A stretch of DNA of 21,715 bases, from assembly GCA_964621215.1 (NCBI GenBank), contig CAZULF010000029.1, forward strand, positions 1 through 21,715. Direction: 5' to 3'. The DNA comes from CAZULF01 sp964621215. Its GTDB lineage: Bacteria; Pseudomonadota; Gammaproteobacteria; UBA1113. A model generated the notes under the pieces. That model saw only the letters and a program-made list of their open reading frames with translations, searched no databases and had not been told where the DNA came from. The number at the start of each line of letters is the position of its first letter. Positions within the stretch are counted from its first letter, which is position 1. The translations under genes were made by a program, and so were the position numbers. This document shows, one piece after another, positions 7,704-14,705 of the stretch.

Positions 7704-9367
7704 GAGCTTGTTTTAGCAATAACCTTACTGTCTTTGCCTTCAATCTGACGCGTGATGAACCATTGTTGCAAAATGGATACCATGCTATTCACAACCCAAT
7801 ACAATACCAAACCGGCTGGGAAACTTAGGAATAAAACTGTAAATACGACTGGCATAAACATCATCACTTTAGCCTGAGTCGGATCCGGTGGTGGAGGATT
7901 CAGCTTTTGTTGCACAAACATCAAGAATCCATTAATCAACGGCAAGATAAAGTACGGGTCTTTCACCGATAAATCATGAATCCAGAAAATAAACGGCGCT
8001 TGGCGTAATTGTACACTTTCTACTAACACCCAATACAAAGCGATGAAGAATGGAATTTGTACTAGCATAGGCAAACAACCACTCATGGGATTAACTTTTT
8101 CGTGTTTGTATAACTCCATCGTTGCTTGCGCCATTTTTTGACGGTCATCACCAAATCGCTCTTTTAATGCTAACATTTTGGGTTGCAGCTTACGCATCTT
8201 GGCCATGGAACGATAACTGGTCGCTGACAAGTGGAAAAAGGCCACTTTAATCAAGATGGTAACAACAACAATCGACCAGCCCCAATTGCCGATCAAATCG
8301 TAGATCTTCTGCATTAACCAGAAAATTCCCTCAGAAATAAACCATAACCAACCATAATCGATGGTCAGTTTTAAATGGGGCGCCAAAGCGTTAAGCTGAT
8401 CGCCTAATTCAGGACCGACATACAATTGCATCGACGTAGTGACGGTTTGACCTGGCGTGACGAGAAGAGCAGGCCCGGCAACACCCACGGTAAATAAATT
8501 GTTGGGTTCAACCTGAGTAAAGAAACGATTATTTTGTTGCTGATCCGGTACCCACGCGGTCAAGAAATAATGTTGCTGCATAGCCGCCCATCCGCCGATA
8601 CTTGTCTGGTTTACGGGCTGTTTCAGCATATCTTTAAAACTGATTTTTTGGTACGGTTTATTCGTCGTTGAAATAGAAGCACCGGTGAAGGCGGTAATAT
8701 TAAATAAACTCGTGGTTTCTTCTATTTTGGTACGAGATAATAATCCATATAAACCACCCTGCCACACCATCGAACCATTATTTTGAATTCGGTAACTTAC
8801 GCCGATATTGTATTTGCCTGGCGTGAAGGTAAAGCTTTTTACTAACTGCAAGCCTTTAGCATTTTGCCAAGTCATATTGACAACTAATTCTTTTTCGCCA
8901 TCGGTTTGATAATGTGATTCAGGCGAAGTGTAAGTCACTTGGTTATCAGAAAAAGTATTATCCACGCTGACTAAAGAACTTTGGGCTAAATAACGTGTGA
9001 ATGGCTCATTATTCAATAAGACCACGGGCTCAGGGCTGTCTTGAGTTTGCGGATAATGTAATAACGCAGCATTGGTAATCACGCCGCCTTGAGGATTAAT
9101 TTCAACATCCAGCACATCGGTTTTTACATGAATGAGTTCAGCAGGTGCATTAACTAGCGTTGCGGTGCCAACTGTATTCGCCGCTGCAGCGGGTGTGGTA
9201 GTCGATAAAGGAACGTTAGGTGTTACCGTATTATTAGTCGTTGTCGTTGTTGCGGGAGCTGCAATTTGTTGTGCCGCTTGCGGCGGATGCTCTGATGTCC
9301 ACTTATGCCATAAAACGGCACCTAGTACCGCCATTAAGATAACTAAAAAAATACGTCGTTGTTCCAT
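7700..9367 (-). CDS. yidC: Membrane protein insertase
   Basis: Inserts and folds inner-membrane proteins, alone or with SecYEG. The 555 residues show the Gram-negative layout: an N-terminal signal-anchor (residues 4-21, IFLVILMAVLGAVLWHKW), a Thr/Ala/Pro-rich linker, a large periplasmic beta domain (about 75-325), then the conserved insertase domain with five hydrophobic helices. Within it are SATSYRSMAKMRKLQPKM, the cytoplasmic hairpin around LKERFGDDRQKMAQ, and the NPMSGCLPMLVQIPFF segment. The C-terminal tail is short and basic/polar. The ATG is preceded by AGAGAGA. The gene starts ten bases after yidD and overlaps mnmE by four bases. Confidence 0.97.
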   Translation of the reverse strand: MEQRRIFLVILMAVLGAVLWHKWTSEHPPQAAQQIAAPATTTTTNNTVTPNVPLSTTTPAAAANTVGTATLVNAPAELIHVKTDVLDVEINPQGGVITNAALLHYPQTQDSPEPVVLLNNEPFTRYLAQSSLVSVDNTFSDNQVTYTSPESHYQTDGEKELVVNMTWQNAKGLQLVKSFTFTPGKYNIGVSYRIQNNGSMVWQGGLYGLLSRTKIEETTSLFNITAFTGASISTTNKPYQKISFKDMLKQPVNQTSIGGWAAMQQHYFLTAWVPDQQQNNRFFTQVEPNNLFTVGVAGPALLVTPGQTVTTSMQLYVGPELGDQLNALAPHLKLTIDYGWLWFISEGIFWLMQKIYDLIGNWGWSIVVVTILIKVAFFHLSATSYRSMAKMRKLQPKMLALKERFGDDRQKMAQATMELYKHEKVNPMSGCLPMLVQIPFFIALYWVLVESVQLRQAPFIFWIHDLSVKDPYFILPLINGFLMFVQQKLNPPPPDPTQAKVMMFMPVVFTVLFLSFPAGLVLYWVVNSMVSILQQWFITRQIEGKDSKVIAKTSS

Positions 9368-9377
9368 GATAGTCTCT

Positions 9378-9632
9378 CTATTTTCTTAATTTGTTTACTA
9401 GGGTCGGTACTAAATCAACTCCACCTTTATGCCAGGGATGGCAACGCAGTAATCGTCGCCCGGTTAGCCACCCGCCTTTTAAAGCTCCGTGTAGTGTTAA
9501 GGCTTCCACGGCGTAATGCGAACAGGAGGGATAAAACCGACAGCAGTTTCCCAATAAGGGGCTTAGTATATACTGATACAGTTTGATTAACTGAATTAAA
9601 ATTTGCTTTGTGCTAAAACGATGTTTTGCCAC
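9378..9632 (-). CDS. yidD: Membrane protein insertion efficiency factor
   Basis: Small membrane-associated protein that assists YidC-dependent insertion. I chose the GTG at 9632, giving 84 residues, close to the 85 of E. coli YidD; a longer reading from 9764 would add 44 residues that are only the rnpA coding sequence in another frame. Visible are the amphipathic N-terminal helix (ILIQLIKLYQYILSPLLG) and the conserved cysteines in NCCRFYPSCSHYA and RRLLRCHPWHKGG. An alternative GTG lies 21 bases upstream; neither has a clear ribosome site, as expected for a start coupled to rnpA, with which it overlaps by 37 bases. Confidence 0.9.
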   Translation of the reverse strand: MAKHRFSTKQILIQLIKLYQYILSPLLGNCCRFYPSCSHYAVEALTLHGALKGGWLTGRRLLRCHPWHKGGVDLVPTLVNKLRK

Positions 9633-9958
9633 AGTGTGTTTATTGTTTGCCACGTTTGATGCCGATCTTGTTGAGCCAGTTCTTTCCGAACCAGGATAAC
9701 AACGTCCAGTCCCTGGAGGGATTGTTGCTGAAGCCGAAAACTTTCGCGTATTAATCGTTTGCATAAGTTACGTTTTACCGATGAGGTTAGCGCTTTTTTC
9801 GGCACTACCAGCCCTAAGCGAGGATGGTTGAGCGTATTTCGCCGCACCAGGGCAAGAAAACCAGGCGCAAAAAATCGTTTATCGACTTTATCAAAGACGG
9901 CCTGAAACTCCGAGCTCTTTAATAATCTTGCTGCTTTAGGAAAAGCATTAGGCTTCAT
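9596..9958 (-). CDS. rnpA: Ribonuclease P protein component
   Basis: Protein subunit of RNase P, which helps the RNA subunit bind and cleave pre-tRNA 5' leaders. The 120 residues match the family: RLLKSSEFQAVF near the start, RLGLVVPKKALTSSVKRN, then the basic helix KRLIRESFR and DVVILVRKE. The signature RNR that heads the basic helix reads RNL here (Arg-Asn-Leu-Cys-Lys-Arg), so the second arginine is replaced. Other basic residues of the helix are kept, so I still expect function. ATG at 9956-9958, seven bases after the rpmH stop. Confidence 0.95.
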   Translation of the reverse strand: MKPNAFPKAARLLKSSEFQAVFDKVDKRFFAPGFLALVRRNTLNHPRLGLVVPKKALTSSVKRNLCKRLIRESFRLQQQSLQGLDVVILVRKELAQQDRHQTWQTINTLWQNIVLAQSKF

Positions 9959-9965
9959 CTAGTCA

Positions 9966-10100
9966 CTACGCAGATAGGCGCGCACGACCTTTTGCTCTAC
10001 GACGAGACAAAACAGCTCTACCGTGACGGGTAGCCATACGAGCACGGAAACCGTGAGTTCTTTTTCTTTTCAAAACACTAGGCTGAAACGTTCTTTTCAT
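9966..10100 (-). CDS. rpmH: 50S ribosomal protein L34
   Basis: A 44-residue, very basic ribosomal protein. It starts MKRTFQPSVLKRKR and continues with THGFRARMATRHGRAVLSRR and RAKGRARLSA. Length and sequence are canonical; the usual final K-x-Arg residues are replaced by LSA. First gene of the rpmH-rnpA-yidD-yidC-mnmE operon, behind a near-consensus promoter at 10172-10200. Confidence 0.97.
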   Translation of the reverse strand: MKRTFQPSVLKRKRTHGFRARMATRHGRAVLSRRRAKGRARLSA

Positions 10101-10171
10101 TGTCTTATTCCATGGTAATAGCGCCATAACCCTTATAACGCAGGCTACGGCGGTTCAAAATTAAGCAGGCT

Positions 10172-10200
10172 ATGATATTTTCGTTGCGGACAAATGTCAA
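10172..10200 (-). promoter_or_regulatory. sigma70-type promoter of the rpmH operon
   Basis: On the minus strand: TTGACA, 17 bases, TATCAT. The -35 is perfect, the -10 matches five of six and the spacing is optimal. Transcription would start near 10165, leaving a leader of about 65 bases before the rpmH ATG. Confidence 0.7.
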
Positions 10201-10217
10201 GCGAATAGTAAATATAT

Positions 10218-10250
10218 TGTAGCCTGGATGGAGCGAAGCGGAATCCGGGA
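10218..10250. repeat. REP-like short repeat with GGATGGAGCGAAGCGGAATCC core
   Basis: The sequence reads TGTAGCCTGGATGGAGCG followed by AAGCGGAATCCGGGA. Its outer bases CCTGGAT and ATCCGGG form an imperfect inverted repeat. This short motif is familiar to me as a widespread interspersed repeat in proteobacterial genomes. It lies between the rpmH promoter and the large inverted repeat downstream of the first zipper gene. Confidence 0.5.
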
Positions 10251-10257
10251 TGATTGG

Positions 10258-10345
10258 GACCTTGTGTCATCGAAGTCTTGAGTGAAGGCGCTGTAAATAC
10301 GTTTCTATACTCTCAGGTTCACTCTAGACTTCGAGGCACAAGGTC
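10258..10345. repeat. Long inverted repeat (29-base arms, 31-base loop)
   Basis: Left arm 10258-10286 starts GACCTTGTGTCATCGAAGTC; right arm 10318-10345 is its near-perfect reverse complement, ending CACAAGGTC. Differences are a one-base gap and a few mismatches. The structure ends 15 bases from the stop of the zipper gene at 10361, so it could end that transcript as a hairpin, but there is no clean T run and the arms are long for a terminator. A miniature transposon remnant is equally possible. Confidence 0.65.
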
Positions 10346-10360
10346 AAAAGATTCTAGCTC

Positions 10361-11107
10361 TTAGGCTTTGATACCAGCTAACTCTGCGCTTGTTTGTAGT
10401 GGGAGCTCTGTCATCATTAGAGAGGTGTTAGGAGAAGTATGACCGCGAGGCAGTACTGGAGCCGTATTGCAATCTCTAAAAAGGCCATATCTATTCATAT
10501 TAACCAAGGTGCCCCCTACCGCAGCGCCAATCAAACCGCCCACAAGAGAACCCACCGGCCCTCCTATTAGGGAACCTATTAATCCACCAATTGCCGCACA
10601 GGCGACTAGAGCTACACATTCTCCAAATGATACGGGGATGCCAAAAAAGCTGATTTTACAATCGCATTCAGCTTTTGCGGTTGGTTTATTATCACCATCT
10701 ATCTCGACATTAACAGAAGGAGCAGCTTCCTCACATAAGGAGGCTTCTATTTCATCAAGGGATTTTCGGACCACTGAAAGCGTTTCAGCTTCAGCAGGCG
10801 CTAATACTTCAATTTCCAATATACACTTGTTAAATTGTTTCAAAAACTGGGGTAGTTCAGTTTCGCTGCAATGTGTCAAAGAATCTTGTGGCACAAGCTG
10901 CTCAAATTTATCTAAATTTCCTATTAATGCTCCATATTCCGCGGTATTGTTATTTGCTACCGTATTAGCAGCTATTTTTTTTATTATAGAAAATACGCTG
11001 GTAATATCAGTGCGCATGTTGGATGTAGAAAACATGACCAAGTAATCTTTTATCCTTTTTTCTGTCTCGTCTAGTTTTCTATTAATTTCAGTTAAGTCAT
11101 ATGCCAT
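10361..11107 (-). CDS. Glycine-zipper membrane protein (family member 1)
   Basis: Protein of 248 residues, not recognised by name. The N-terminal part (1-145) is soluble-looking and helical, starting MAYDLTEINRKLDETEKRIK. A cysteine-bearing linker (ECDCKISFFG, 147-156) leads into a 40-residue hydrophobic stretch. There, Gly sits at 174, 178, 182, 186, 190, 194 and 198, seven in strict i+4 spacing with a GGPVG turn in the middle. This predicts a tightly packed pair of membrane helices. It is followed by RYGLF and a polar tail with LPRGHTSP. The linker, zipper and tail match the neighbour at 11167 closely, so the two are paralogues with diverged N-termini. Such zippers occur in pore-forming and membrane-inserting proteins; effector function is my inference. 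The start has AAAGGT upstream, shared with the paralogue. Confidence 0.8.
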   Translation of the reverse strand: MAYDLTEINRKLDETEKRIKDYLVMFSTSNMRTDITSVFSIIKKIAANTVANNNTAEYGALIGNLDKFEQLVPQDSLTHCSETELPQFLKQFNKCILEIEVLAPAEAETLSVVRKSLDEIEASLCEEAAPSVNVEIDGDNKPTAKAECDCKISFFGIPVSFGECVALVACAAIGGLIGSLIGGPVGSLVGGLIGAAVGGTLVNMNRYGLFRDCNTAPVLPRGHTSPNTSLMMTELPLQTSAELAGIKA

Positions 11108-11110
11108 TTT

Positions 11111-11131
11111 AGTTACCTTTGTTTAGTTTTA
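11111..11131 (-). repeat. Leader repeat shared by two zipper genes (copy 1)
   Basis: A 21-base stretch just upstream of the start codon at 11107 is identical to 11860-11880 upstream of the next paralogue. On the coding strand it contains AAACTAAACAAAGGTAAC, i.e. the ribosome site plus preceding A-rich leader. Similarity continues less exactly for another 20-25 bases upstream. Confidence 0.7.
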
Positions 11132-11166
11132 AAAAAACACTAGCCCAATTAAAGTTAATTAAGTAG

Positions 11167-11856
11167 TTAAAATACTCTCACACCCGGAACAAAGGGAGCC
11201 GTATGATGAGAAGGCAGCTGAGCATTAGTCTTACCACAATCAAAAAAGCCACATCGACTTAAAAGAACCGCAGTAGCTCCTACTGCAGCGCCCGCCAGCC
11301 CCCCAACGAGAACCCCAACCGGGCCACCGAAATAAGCGCCAATTAAAGCACCGACGAGAGTACATGCGGCGATAGCCATACCCGCTTTAAACTTCATTTT
11401 CGATCCAAAGAAATTAAAATGACATTCGAAATCGCCCTTCACATCAATAACATCTTTTTTTATTTCTTCTAAAGGTTTAACAGCTTGAGAAAGATTAGCA
11501 AAGGGACTGATGATCAATGGTTCGTTTGAACTATCAGTTTGTTGAGGAGGCTGAATTGGCTGTTTTAGGCCTGCCGTTATCTCTAAAAAGTTTTTTACAA
11601 AAGTATGAATAGCTGGGAAATCTTTCGAGGCTTCAGGGTTAATTAGTTTTTCAACATCCGATAAATAAGTTTCTACATGAGCAAGAGTAATCTCATTTGA
11701 TTCATTCTGAACTACGTTTTCTATTTCTTTAAATACGTCTTCGATAGATTGTTGTGGGACATCCTTATATACATAAAACGCATTTTTGGGAAAACTATTT
11801 AAATATTTTAAGAGTGCCAACTTTACCCTGTTAATTTCTTCGCTATTTATTGCCAT
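11167..11856 (-). CDS. Glycine-zipper membrane protein (family member 2)
   Basis: Protein of 229 residues, paralogue of the gene at 10361. The N-terminal 120 residues are predicted helical and hydrophilic, with little similarity to the neighbour beyond the first ten residues (MAINSEEINR versus MAYDLTEINR). A Pro/Gln linker is centred on residues 98-112. The Cys/Phe segment ECHFNFFG (144-151) matches ECDCKISFFG of member 1. The hydrophobic module has Gly at 169, 173, 177, 181, 185, 189 and 193 and the same GGPVG turn, then RCGFFDCG and LPSHHTAP near the end. No N-terminal signal peptide is seen, so any membrane insertion would be through the C-terminal hairpin. ATG preceded by AAAGGTAAC. Function unknown; grouped with the other four zipper proteins here. 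Confidence 0.8.
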   Translation of the reverse strand: MAINSEEINRVKLALLKYLNSFPKNAFYVYKDVPQQSIEDVFKEIENVVQNESNEITLAHVETYLSDVEKLINPEASKDFPAIHTFVKNFLEITAGLKQPIQPPQQTDSSNEPLIISPFANLSQAVKPLEEIKKDVIDVKGDFECHFNFFGSKMKFKAGMAIAACTLVGALIGAYFGGPVGVLVGGLAGAAVGATAVLLSRCGFFDCGKTNAQLPSHHTAPFVPGVRVF

Positions 11857-11859
11857 GAT

Positions 11860-11880
11860 AGTTACCTTTGTTTAGTTTTA
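11860..11880 (-). repeat. Leader repeat shared by two zipper genes (copy 2)
   Basis: Identical over 21 bases to 11111-11131, immediately upstream of the start codon of the 229-residue zipper protein. It supports duplication of the gene together with its translation signals. Confidence 0.7.
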
Positions 11881-12025
11881 GAAAAATGTTCGGCCTATTA
11901 AGGTTACAGTTGATTAAGGAATTATATACAGATACTTAACCAAATCACATACCTATAAAAAATATTCATACTAAAGAAACCGTGCAGATTATACCCATTG
12001 TTCAATGAAGATACAAGATGGTTTG

Positions 12026-12152
12026 CTCTGTACCGGACAAAAATCTATTTTACCGAATAAATCGTGGGAGCCAGGGGTATCGATACGTTCTGGATACCGA
12101 GGACAAGCCGGGGTATGACAAGGTGTTAGTAAAATGTCCCATGCAGAAGAGA
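12026..12152 (-). repeat. Palindromic interspersed repeat, copy B (inverted)
   Basis: Reverse orientation of the element at 18885-19028. It starts with CTCTGTACCGGA (12026-12037), the exact terminal sequence of copy C. It then contains GAATAAATCGTGGGA, GGTATCGATACGTTCTGGAT and a decayed CCGAGGACAAGCCGGGGTA hairpin, and ends around ATGTCCCATGCAGAAGAG. The hairpin stems are more degraded than in copy C. From 11881 to 12025, between the zipper gene and this repeat, I see no gene or clear signal. Confidence 0.7.
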
Positions 12153-12171
12153 ATTCTAAAAAATTAGAACG

Positions 12172-12413
12172 ACCTAATAATAATATATTATATATATTAA
12201 TTTAGAGATTATTATGTGCCTGATATTCCGGTATAAGTTTTAATTTACATTTAAAATCAATTAGTTGTTTAAACTTAAACTATGTGATTATGACGCTAAT
12301 ATCCACTGATTTAGGTTGTGATGAAACTTGGATAACTATAGGGTTGATAAAAAAAATCGGAGTTATCCACTAAAACCATCATAACTATAAACCCATTGAT
12401 CACAGTTATTTTT
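12172..12413. other. AT-rich DNA with DnaA-box-like sites, possible origin part
   Basis: The left part (12172-12210) is almost pure A/T, a candidate unwinding element. It is followed by TTATCCAAG (minus strand, 12327-12335), TTATCCACT (plus, 12363-12371) and two ATAACTATA direct repeats (from 12332 and 12381). The consensus DnaA box is TTATCCACA, so each box has one or two mismatches. Location between rpmH and dnaA is the usual place for oriC in many gammaproteobacteria. Origin function is inferred, not shown. Confidence 0.4.
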
Positions 12414-12764
12414 TTAGAATGGCATCGCAGAAATAATAGGACCTAATTCTGATATGTGTCTTGCTCTATTACTTGTTAGTGATGGGCAAGTGAAGAATCC
12501 CGGAGAACTGCTTATTTTATAACCCACACAAAAACCTAAACTACTTCCAACAGCGATCCCGACTCCAACTCCAATTAAGGCACCGACCGGACCAAACAAG
12601 GCTCCAATAAGACCTCCCACAAAAGAACCAATCAAAGCTCCAGCAACTTCAGAGGCAAATAAGGTATTAAAAATTTTACCTACTTGTAAACATACTTCCA
12701 CGGCAGTCACTTCGGTGTCGACGGTCGAGGATTCTATACTCAATGATTCCATTACTTCAGGCAT
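12414..12764 (-). CDS. Short glycine-zipper membrane protein (family member 3)
   Basis: Smallest member, 116 residues, almost only the hydrophobic module. A 38-residue acidic, Thr/Val-rich N-terminus is followed by a stretch from about 40 to 82. Gly is at 42, 46, 50, 54 and 58, then at 61, 65, 69, 73, 77 and 81, the phase change falling at the GPVG turn (58-61). After it comes SSSPGFFTCP, which preserves the GFF motif of the other members, and a polar tail ending SAMPF. It lies between two groups of DnaA-box-like sequences and is read against dnaA. ATG preceded by an ACTAAATAGGTCT leader resembling those of members 1 and 2. The full coding capacity is short, but the shared module makes it very probably real. 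Confidence 0.72.
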   Translation of the reverse strand: MPEVMESLSIESSTVDTEVTAVEVCLQVGKIFNTLFASEVAGALIGSFVGGLIGALFGPVGALIGVGVGIAVGSSLGFCVGYKISSSPGFFTCPSLTSNRARHISELGPIISAMPF

Positions 12765-13283
12765 TTTGAGACCTATTTAGTTGTTTATTAATATTGGTCT
12801 AAATAATGTCATTTTAGGCAATGAAAAGATATTGTCCTTAAGGCCGGCTTGTAGGGTTTTGTTAAATTATGCAGTTTAATAATAATATAAATATCTATAT
12901 GATTATTAATACTATTAGCTTCAAAAAATCTGTTAATAAAGACAAAAATCTAATAATTATCATTATATTATATAAAATTTGCTTTGTGGTTATCTTCTGA
13001 TCTGTCTATCTACTCAATGTTAATAGAAAAGGATAACTTTCTTTTTTTATTAAAAGTATTTATGTTATCCCCATAAAATCAGTATTAAGCACGATAGTTG
13101 ATCACAGGAATGGTTGTTTATTATTTAATCAATTTAGAGTTTCCAAATGTTGTCCTATTAAGTTTAGTCAAAAATATGACAAATTTCTTGGCGAAGATAA
13201 TTTTAAAAACTATTGTGGATAACTTTAACAAACCGGTATAGAATCATTCTTCTAATTCAAATGCTACGTGTGAGGAAAAATCA
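12765..13283. other. AT-rich dnaA upstream region with DnaA-box-like sites
   Basis: No gene is seen in these 519 bases. They hold long A/T runs (12880-12975) and three sites: TTATCCTTT (minus, 13028-13036), TTATCCCCA (plus, 13065-13073) and a perfect TTATCCACA (minus, 13214-13222). TTGATCACAG at 13098-13107 repeats exactly the sequence at 12396-12405 on the other side of the zipper gene. Together with 12172-12413 this is the best candidate for oriC and for the dnaA control region. Confidence 0.45.
13213..13242 (+). promoter_or_regulatory. Putative dnaA promoter overlapping a perfect DnaA box
   Basis: TTGTGG (13213-13218), 18 bases, TATAGA (13237-13242). The -35 overlaps the only perfect DnaA box (13214-13222, minus strand). 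DnaA bound there would block the -35, which fits the known autorepression of dnaA. The promoter itself is a weak consensus match. Confidence 0.4.
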
Positions 13284-14696
13284 GTGTCAGAAGTTTCATG
13301 GAATAATAGCGTTGATCAGCTACGGGACGGACGAGCTCCTGAACAAGCATTATGGGTAAGTTGTGTAGAATATTTACAAGATGAACTTTCGCCAGAACAA
13401 TTTAATACTTGGATTATGCCGTTGCAAGCGGATGCTAAAAATAATCAATTGATTTTGTTGGCGCCCAACCGTTTTGTGATGTATTGGATCCAAGAAAATT
13501 TTTTGCAACGTATTAAAGATTTATTGAATCAAATTACTAATCAAATGCCGCCGGAAGTGGTGTTAGCGATTGGTACACGCAGTGAAGTTAATGCTCCCGT
13601 TGCTGCAGCCAGTACGAATCAAAAAACATCGAATAATTCAGCTCCTTCTGTTGCTCGGAGTGATGCCCCCGCATTTCAATCCAATTTAAATCGCGCATTT
13701 ACTTTTGATAATTTTGTTGAAGGTAAATCAAACCAATTAGCCTCCGCTGCTGCTAAACAAGTGGGGATGGAACCCGGCGGTACCAATAATCCGCTGTTGA
13801 TTTATGGTGGTGTGGGTTTAGGTAAGACACACTTGATGCATGCGGTGGGAAATATGATTTTGCAAAATAATCCCAATGCACGTGTTTTATATTTACATTC
13901 TGAACGTTTCGTGGCGGACATGGTGAAAGCATTACAAACCAATAAAATGAATGAGTTTAAACAATTATATCGTCGCGTGGATGCGTTTTTAATTGATGAT
14001 ATTCAGTTTTTTGCAGGGAAAGATCGTTCGCAGGAAGAATTCTTCCATACCTTTAATGCATTGTTGGAAGGTCGGCAACAAATTATTTTAACTTGCGATC
14101 GTTATCCAAAAGAAATTAATGGATTAGAGGAACGATTAAAATCCCGTTTCGGTTGGGGGCTAACTGTTGCTGTTGAGCCGCCTGAATTAGAAACGCGGGT
14201 TGCCATTTTAATGAGTAAAGCAGAAAAGTGTGGCCTGGAATTACCGTATGAAGTCGCCTTTTTCATTGGTAAGCGCATTCGTTCTAATGTGCGTGAGTTG
14301 GAAGGTGCCTTGAAACGTATCGTTGCTAATGCTAATTTTACTGGCCAGGCGGTGACGCTGGATTTCGTCAAAGAGTCATTAAAAGATTTACTAACATTAC
14401 AAGATCGATTAGTGACAATTGAAAATATTATTAAAACGGTGGCGGAATATTACAAAATTAAAGTGGCGGACATTATGTCGCAGCGTCGAAGTCGCTCTGT
14501 GGCGCGACCACGACAAATGGCAATGGCGTTAGCAAAAGAATTAACGAACCATAGTTTGCCAGAAATAGGCGATGCTTTTGGTGGAAAAGATCATACGACA
14601 GTGTTGCATGCTTGCCGTAAAATTAAAGAGTTAGTTGAAACTACCATCGATGTCGCAGAAGACTATAAAAACCTCATTCGTATATTAACGACCTAG
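13284..14696 (+). CDS. dnaA: Chromosomal replication initiator protein
   Basis: AAA+ ATPase that binds DnaA boxes and opens the origin. The 470 residues show all four domains: domain I (about 20-90, LSPEQFNTWIMPLQ), a low-complexity linker (100-135), the ATPase domain with Walker A GGVGLGKT (175-182), Walker B LIDDIQFF (236-243) and sensor/arginine region around LEERLKSRFGWGL, and domain IV with RSRSVARPRQMAMALAKEL and the DnaA-box-reading GGKDHTTVLHACRKI. It starts with GTG, with GAGGA at 13272-13276 seven bases upstream. About 20 residues precede the usual domain I start. It is followed nine bases later by dnaN, as in most bacteria. Confidence 0.98.
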   Translation: MSEVSWNNSVDQLRDGRAPEQALWVSCVEYLQDELSPEQFNTWIMPLQADAKNNQLILLAPNRFVMYWIQENFLQRIKDLLNQITNQMPPEVVLAIGTRSEVNAPVAAASTNQKTSNNSAPSVARSDAPAFQSNLNRAFTFDNFVEGKSNQLASAAAKQVGMEPGGTNNPLLIYGGVGLGKTHLMHAVGNMILQNNPNARVLYLHSERFVADMVKALQTNKMNEFKQLYRRVDAFLIDDIQFFAGKDRSQEEFFHTFNALLEGRQQIILTCDRYPKEINGLEERLKSRFGWGLTVAVEPPELETRVAILMSKAEKCGLELPYEVAFFIGKRIRSNVRELEGALKRIVANANFTGQAVTLDFVKESLKDLLTLQDRLVTIENIIKTVAEYYKIKVADIMSQRRSRSVARPRQMAMALAKELTNHSLPEIGDAFGGKDHTTVLHACRKIKELVETTIDVAEDYKNLIRILTT

Positions 14697-14699
14697 GAA
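14695..14699 (+). promoter_or_regulatory. Ribosome binding site deciding the dnaN start
   Basis: AGGAA overlaps the dnaA stop codon and sits six bases before the ATG at 14706. It favours that ATG over the TTG at 14700, which would be too close to the site. Confidence 0.6.
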
Positions 14700-14705
14700 T
14701 TGGGT

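Noticed and set aside
9378..9764. Long form of YidD with 44 extra N-terminal residues
   Set aside because: The extra residues are the rnpA sequence in another frame; family length supports the GTG at 9632.
10467..11045. 192-residue plus-strand reading frame opposite the first zipper gene
   Set aside because: It is the mirror of the Gly-rich zipper codons (Pro/Ile-rich product), has no ribosome site, and the minus-strand gene has a clear paralogue.
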